Shown one piece after another: positions 7,556-9,883 of a stretch of DNA of 9,883 bases. Each line of letters begins with the position of its first letter. Positions within the stretch are counted from its first letter, which is position 1. The stretch is from Cenarchaeum sp. (GTDB taxonomy: Archaea; Thermoproteota; Nitrososphaeria; Nitrososphaerales; Nitrosopumilaceae). The stretch is from assembly GCA_007570915.1 (NCBI GenBank), contig RKSK01000070.1:1-9883 (forward strand). The letters are read 5' to 3'. The translations under genes and the position numbers were made by a program. Under the pieces are notes generated by a model. It made no database searches. It saw only the letters and a program-made list of their open reading frames with translations, and was not told where the DNA came from.

Positions 7556-7855
7556 ATGGCCGGCGAGCTGCAAAAGGCGCTAAAGGAGGCGATCAAGGCA
7601 AAAAAGTGCGGGCTCGGCGCGCGCGCGGCCGCCTCGGGCCTCAAGGGGTGCAAGCTCCTCGTGGTCTCGGCCTCGGCGCCGGCCTCGCTGCCCGAGTCCG
7701 CCGAGGGCGCCGGCGTGCCCGTCGTGCGCCTGGCCTCGACGTCAGTCGAGCTCGGGCGCCTCTGCGGCAGGCAGCACCGCGTCTCGGCCGTCTCGTTCAC
7801 GGGCCTGGCCGCCGCGAGGGTAAAGGCGATCCAGGGGGAGGCCGCGAGGAAATGA
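7556..7855 (+). CDS. rpl30e: Ribosomal protein eL30 (L30e)
   Basis: This encodes a 99-residue member of the L7Ae/L30e RNA-binding family, a large ribosomal subunit protein of archaea and eukaryotes. The diagnostic stretch is STSVELGRLCGRQHRVSAVSF (61-81), with VELG followed by GR, preceded by the strand KLLVVSASA (33-41) and the helix containing GLGARAAASGLKGC. Length is typical for the family (about 95-105). It starts at ATG 7556, four bases after the A'' remnant stop, and overlaps nusA by ATGA. Its place between rpoA and nusA is the standard archaeal order. It appears intact. Confidence 0.92.
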   Translation: MAGELQKALKEAIKAKKCGLGARAAASGLKGCKLLVVSASAPASLPESAEGAGVPVVRLASTSVELGRLCGRQHRVSAVSFTGLAAARVKAIQGEAARK

Positions 7856-8319
7856 CCGAGATACGCATAACGCAGGACCAGCTGCGCCTGATGTCGCTCT
7901 TTGAGGGCAAGACGCGCGTCGCCGCGCGCGACTGCGTCGAGGACGAGCGCCACGACCGCGTCATATTTGTCGTCGACGAGGGTCGCGTCGCCGCGGCGAT
8001 CGGCAAGGGCGGCTCGTCGATACGCGCCGCGCAGAACGCCATAAAGCGCAACGTCGAGATTGTCGAGTACGCGCCGGACCCCGCCAGGTTCGTCGCCAAC
8101 GTGCTCAACCGCAAGCTCGTCAGCGACGTGAGGATAAGCAGGCGCGAGGACGGCTCGATGGCCGCCACGGTCATGGTCGACCCCGCAAAAAAGGCCCTCG
8201 CCATAGGGCGCGAGGGCCGCAACGCCTCAAAGGCGCGCCTCCTCGCGCAGCGCCACTTTGGGATATCAAGCGTCTCGATAGAGAGCGCGCCGGCCGCGGT
8301 CCAGGGGGGCATGGCATAG
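7852..8319 (+). CDS. nusA: Archaeal NusA, two-KH-domain transcription factor
   Basis: The 155 residues form two KH RNA-binding domains and lack the S1 and N-terminal polymerase-binding domains of bacterial NusA, as is normal for archaea. The KH signature loops are GKGG (51-54) in AAAIGKGGSSIRAAQ and GREG (119-122) in ALAIGREGRNASKAR. It is thought to act in transcription elongation or termination by binding nascent RNA. The start is ATG 7852, overlapping the rpl30e stop as ATGA; the frame is open further upstream to 7606, but that stretch lies inside rpl30e and is not family sequence. The stop overlaps the rps12 start by one base (TAGTG). It appears intact. Confidence 0.92.
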   Translation: MTEIRITQDQLRLMSLFEGKTRVAARDCVEDERHDRVIFVVDEGRVAAAIGKGGSSIRAAQNAIKRNVEIVEYAPDPARFVANVLNRKLVSDVRISRREDGSMAATVMVDPAKKALAIGREGRNASKARLLAQRHFGISSVSIESAPAAVQGGMA

Positions 8320-8756
8320 TGGCAAAGTCGCCGCTGGGCCTGTTCGCGGGCCGCGCGATCCGCACAAAGCGCAAGCGCCAGAGGTGGTCAATATCGACGT
8401 ACAAGAGGCGCCGGCTGGGCCTTGACCGCAAGGCAAACCCGATGGGAGGCGCGCCGCAGGCCCGCGGGATCGTGCTCGAAAAGGTCGGCGTCGAGGCAAA
8501 GCAGCCAAACTCGGCGGTCCGCAAGTGCGTCAGGGTCCAGCTAATCAAGAACGGCAAGTCCGTCACGGCGTTTTTGCCGCGCGACGGCGCGATGAACTTT
8601 ATCGAGGAGCACGACGAGGTCCACATACAGGGCATGGGCGCGACGCAGGGCGGCGCGATGGGCGACATCCCCGGCGTGCGCTTCAAGGTCTTCAAGGTCA
8701 ACGACACGTCGCTCCACGAGCTCGTCATCGGCAAGAAGGAGAAGCCGCGGCGATGA
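8319..8756 (+). CDS. rps12: Ribosomal protein uS12
   Basis: The 145 residues are full length for archaeal uS12, the small-subunit protein at the decoding centre. The conserved decoding loop is KQPNSAVRK (61-69), preceded by GGAPQARGIVLEKVG (43-57) and followed by RVQLIKNGKSVTAFLPRDGA and NFIEEHDEV. The basic N-terminus (SPLGLFAGRAIRTKRKRQRW) is typical of the archaeal and eukaryotic form. It starts at GTG 8319, sharing its first base with the nusA stop, and its TGA overlaps the rps7 ATG (ATGA). It appears intact. Confidence 0.96.
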   Translation: MAKSPLGLFAGRAIRTKRKRQRWSISTYKRRRLGLDRKANPMGGAPQARGIVLEKVGVEAKQPNSAVRKCVRVQLIKNGKSVTAFLPRDGAMNFIEEHDEVHIQGMGATQGGAMGDIPGVRFKVFKVNDTSLHELVIGKKEKPRR

Positions 8757-9358
8757 GCGGCAAGGGCGCGCCGGAGTTCCGGCTCTTTGGCACGTGGGAC
8801 ACGACCGGCATCGAGGTGGCCGACAAGAGCCTGGGCCGCGCGATATCGCTGCGCCAGGTCGTCATGCCCGTGACGTACGGGCGGTCTGCCCTCAAGAGGT
8901 TCAACAAGGAGGACGCGCACATCGTCGAGCGCCTCGCGAACAAGATGATGCACTTTGGCAAGCGCTACGCGAAGAACACGGGCCGCATGGCCGGCAAGAA
9001 GATGCGCACGTTCAACACGATAAAGGCGGCGTTCACGATAATAGAGCTAAAGACGGGGCGCAACCCCGTCGAGGTCCTCGTCCGCGCCGTCGAGCACTCG
9101 GCGCCCAACGAGGACACGACGCGCATAGTCTACGGCGGGACCGTCTACCACGTGTCCGTCGACGTCTCGCCGATGCGCAGGGTCGACCTGGCGCTAAAGT
9201 TCATCGCCGACGGCGTGCGCGAGAGCTCCTTCTCCAACCCGAGGTCCATGGAGGAGTACCTCGCCGACCACCTCGTGCGCGCAGCCGACAACTCGCCGGA
9301 CGCGCCGTCGGTCAAGCGCAAGCACGAGCTGGAGCGCATAGCGCAGGCGTCAAGGTAG
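8753..9358 (+). CDS. rps7: Ribosomal protein uS7
   Basis: The 201 residues match archaeal uS7, the small-subunit head protein that nucleates assembly of the 16S rRNA 3' domain and lies near the exit site. Conserved stretches are IVERLANKMMHFGK (about 59-72), KTGRNPVEVLVRAVEHSAP, TRIVYGGTVYHVSVDVSP and RRVDLALKFIADGVRESSF, and the end ERIAQASR matches the family terminus. The start is ATG 8753, overlapping the rps12 stop; the same frame is open upstream inside rps12 but is not S7-like there. The stop (9356-9358) directly abuts the convergent tRNA gene, leaving no room for a separate terminator. It appears intact. Confidence 0.95.
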   Translation: MSGKGAPEFRLFGTWDTTGIEVADKSLGRAISLRQVVMPVTYGRSALKRFNKEDAHIVERLANKMMHFGKRYAKNTGRMAGKKMRTFNTIKAAFTIIELKTGRNPVEVLVRAVEHSAPNEDTTRIVYGGTVYHVSVDVSPMRRVDLALKFIADGVRESSFSNPRSMEEYLADHLVRAADNSPDAPSVKRKHELERIAQASR

Positions 9359-9393
9359 TAGCCCGAGGCAGATTCGAACTGCCGTCGCCGCGT

Positions 9394-9408
9394 TTCCTCT
9401 CGTGAGAT
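9394..9408 (-). other. tRNA intron 2, anticodon loop (37/38)
   Basis: The 15-nt insert (ATCTCACGAGAGGAA) lies at the canonical archaeal position after base 37. CTCT of the anticodon loop (plus 9411-9414) can pair with AGAG in the intron (plus 9397-9400), leaving GGA as the 5' bulge cut as GG/A. On the 3' side the bulge is GAAA, one base longer than standard, so the 3' site could shift by one base; the site given restores a 7-base loop. Confidence 0.75.
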
Positions 9409-9424
9409 CCAGAGCGCGGAATCC

Positions 9425-9449
9425 CTGGCCCGGGCGCTGCCGCGCCCGA
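9425..9449 (-). other. tRNA intron 1, D-arm (non-canonical site)
   Basis: The 25-nt insert separates AGCGGCCAA from GGAT in the D arm. It forms a hairpin CGGGCGC-GGCA-GCGCCCG. Flanking it, GGCC in the exon pairs with GGCC in the intron (4 bp), with a 3-base bulge AAT on the 5' side and AGG on the 3' side. This is a bulge-helix-bulge motif for the archaeal splicing endonuclease. Cutting each bulge after its second base (AA/T and AG/G) gives the only join that restores a paired D stem. Confidence 0.8.
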
Positions 9450-9494
9450 TTGGCCGCTAGACTATCGGGCTATGCGCGCGGCCCGCGGGGGGGA

Positions 9495-9505
9495 GCGATA
9501 TAACG
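9495..9505 (-). promoter_or_regulatory. TATA box for tRNA-Gln
   Basis: On the minus strand CGTTATATCGC is an AT-rich TATA-like element in strongly GC-rich DNA, centred about 29 bases upstream of the tRNA 5' end (9471). That is the expected spacing for an archaeal promoter whose transcript begins at or a few bases before the tRNA. Confidence 0.6.
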
Positions 9506-9535
9506 ATTTGCGGGCCGCACGCCGCACGGGGCGGC

Positions 9536-9550
9536 CCTTGCCCGGCAAGG
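9536..9550. repeat. Inverted repeat CCTTGCC-C-GGCAAGG
   Basis: This is a perfect 7-base inverted repeat around a single base. It lies 65 bases upstream of the tRNA 5' end and is just upstream of an ATATT motif. It could be a regulator-binding palindrome; as RNA the loop would open to three bases. Confidence 0.45.
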
Positions 9551-9611
9551 CACATATTGCGCTCCCGCCCGCGCCATTACGGCGGCCTCAAAGATCCCAT
9601 GGCGCGCCGGG

Positions 9612-9654
9612 TGCCCGGAGGGCATTTCTGCATGGGCAGGCGACGCTTTGCCCA
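9612..9654. repeat. Two TGCCC/GGGCA inverted repeats
   Basis: The first is TGCCC-GGA-GGGCA (9612-9624). The second pairs TGGGCA (9633-9638) with TGCCCA (9649-9654) across a 10-base loop. The arms of the two repeats share the TGCCC/GGGCA core, so alternative pairing between them is possible. The function is unknown. Confidence 0.4.
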
Positions 9655-9700
9655 AGGCAGGGCCGCGTCCGTTCACGCAGCGCAGCCTGGAACCGCGCCA

Positions 9701-9710
9701 ATTTTTAATA
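9701..9710 (+). promoter_or_regulatory. TATA box for rightward gene
   Basis: ATTTTTAATA is the clearest TATA-like element on this side, centred 27 bases before the ATG at 9733. That spacing predicts transcription starting at or next to the ATG, so the mRNA would be leaderless, in agreement with the lack of any Shine-Dalgarno spacing. Confidence 0.7.
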
Positions 9711-9729
9711 GGGGCGGGGGCGGGGGCGG
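9711..9729 (+). other. G-tract element between TATA and ATG
   Basis: The spacer reads GGGGCGGGGGCGGGGGCGG, with three G runs of four to five bases separated by single C residues, followed by GG. It could form a G-quadruplex on the non-template strand. It sits exactly in the DNA that must melt at initiation, where archaeal promoters are usually AT-rich. Confidence 0.5.
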
Positions 9730-9732
9730 CCC

Positions 9733-9883
9733 ATGGCCACGGAGGCGGTTGCGCAGGGGGGCTTTCTGAGCTTCGGGTTTGCAGACAGAGTCATGCTGTG
9801 CACGGAAATGGTGGCGCTTGCGGGCAGCGACGCCGCGGCCGCATCAGTCGACGAGTCGGTTCTTGCAGCAGCGCCGGTCCCGG
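9733..9883 (+). CDS. Unidentified protein, N-terminal fragment
   Basis: An open frame from ATG 9733 runs 50 codons to the right edge without a stop (MATEAVAQGGFLSFGFADRV, then MLCTEMVALAGSDAAAASVD). The start is supported by the TATA box 27 bases upstream, which predicts a leaderless transcript. The visible part is alanine-rich and has no signal peptide or motif I recognise. Codon choice (GTT, CTT, GCA) is somewhat less extreme than the C-ending codons of the ribosomal genes, as expected for a less highly expressed gene. No function is proposed. Confidence 0.6.
   Translation, partial: MATEAVAQGGFLSFGFADRVMLCTEMVALAGSDAAAASVDESVLAAAPVP

Larger units (their letters stand above)
9359..9471 (-). 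tRNA. tRNA-Gln(CUG) with two introns
   Basis: The precursor spans 113 nt and folds to a 73-nt tRNA after removal of introns of 25 and 15 nt. Acceptor AGCCCGA pairs fully with TCGGGCT, discriminator A. The T arm is GGCAG-TTCGAAT-CTGCC. The anticodon stem is CCGCG with CGCGG and the variable loop is CGAC. After splicing the D arm reads GTCT-AGCGGCCAA-GGAT (four pairs including wobbles) and the anticodon loop reads CTCTGGA, giving anticodon CTG (plus-strand positions 9410-9412). The A1-U72 pair and A73 fit archaeal tRNA-Gln, which is normally made by amidation of Glu-tRNA(Gln). CCA is not encoded. A tRNA-Glu reading was considered because of the D-arm, but no Glu anticodon forms in a 7-base loop. 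Identity as a tRNA is certain; the isotype is probable. Confidence 0.88.
9472..9732. other. Intergenic region with inverted repeats
   Basis: This 261-base stretch separates the divergent tRNA and the last gene. It holds the tRNA promoter at its left end and the promoter of the rightward gene at its right end. Short open frames cross it on both strands, but none shows recognisable protein sequence, and one runs through the rightward TATA box. Several short inverted repeats built on TGCCC/GGGCA fill the middle (listed separately). A small structured RNA is possible but not demonstrated. Confidence 0.5.

Noticed and set aside
7606..7851. Upstream extension of the nusA frame.
   Set aside because: It overlaps rpl30e fully and is arginine-rich shadow sequence; the ATG at 7852 matches the family N-terminus.
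8794..9405. Plus-strand open frame ending in RGRFELPS.
   Set aside because: It is a shadow of rps7 running into the reverse of the tRNA; this ending is a common artefact of tRNA sequence.
9359..9471. tRNA-Glu, because the spliced D arm resembles tRNA-Glu.
   Set aside because: A Glu anticodon would need an extra non-contiguous removal; the 37/38 intron gives a 7-base loop with CTG, and A1-U72 with A73 fits Gln.
9557..9769. Plus-strand frame of 70 codons in the intergenic region.
   Set aside because: It runs through the TATA box and G-tract of the next gene and ends in poly-glycine/arginine; no promoter or family support.
1..9883. CRISPR arrays, insertion sequences, inteins or phage genes.
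   Set aside because: No spaced direct repeats, transposase or intein motifs were seen; the polymerase gene breaks are deletions, not insertions.

Overview
The window is archaeal and almost certainly from a GC-rich member of the Thaumarchaeota (Nitrososphaerota), possibly a marine or sponge-associated Cenarchaeum-like lineage. The lineage call rests on three things seen here: an undivided RNA polymerase B subunit, an A subunit whose A' part runs without a break into the start of A'' sequence (the A subunit is undivided in Thaumarchaeota but split in most other archaea), and a secreted protein ending in a PEFG-type C-terminal anchor. The genus is inference only.

Layout. Positions 1-1062, minus strand: two tandem genes for exported proteins, a complete PEFG-CTERM Ig-like surface protein and the signal-peptide end of a second exported protein that runs off the left edge. 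Positions 1063-1121: a short, AT-rich divergent promoter region. Positions 1122-9358, plus strand: the classic archaeal transcription/translation operon in the order rpoH (remnant), rpoB, rpoA (A' then an A'' remnant), rpl30e, nusA, rps12, rps7, with gaps of 0-4 nt or 1-4 nt overlaps throughout. Positions 9359-9471, minus strand: a tRNA-Gln(CUG) gene with two introns, whose 3' end abuts the rps7 stop codon. Positions 9472-9732: intergenic DNA with the tRNA promoter, several TGCCC/GGGCA inverted repeats and a promoter for a rightward gene. From 9733: the start of an unidentified, probably leaderless gene cut by the right edge.

The genes of the plus-strand block encode the catalytic core of RNA polymerase (B and A), the assembly subunit H, the KH-domain protein NusA and three ribosomal proteins (eL30, uS12, uS7), so they link transcription and ribosome supply.

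The most notable observation is that the polymerase genes are abnormal while rpl30e, nusA, rps12 and rps7 look intact. RpoH lacks its N-terminal half and any start codon. RpoB begins at an apparent ACG codon behind a strong Shine-Dalgarno sequence. RpoA' lacks about 110 residues including the clamp zinc motif. The A'' part lacks about 200 residues including the trigger loop, and the break lies at an ATGA stop/start overlap. Assembly or sequencing error is the leading explanation for the deletions, because these elements are normally essential, but a genuine degenerate second copy or an unusual polymerase cannot be excluded from sequence alone. The tRNA with a D-arm intron is independently interesting and well supported by base pairing.
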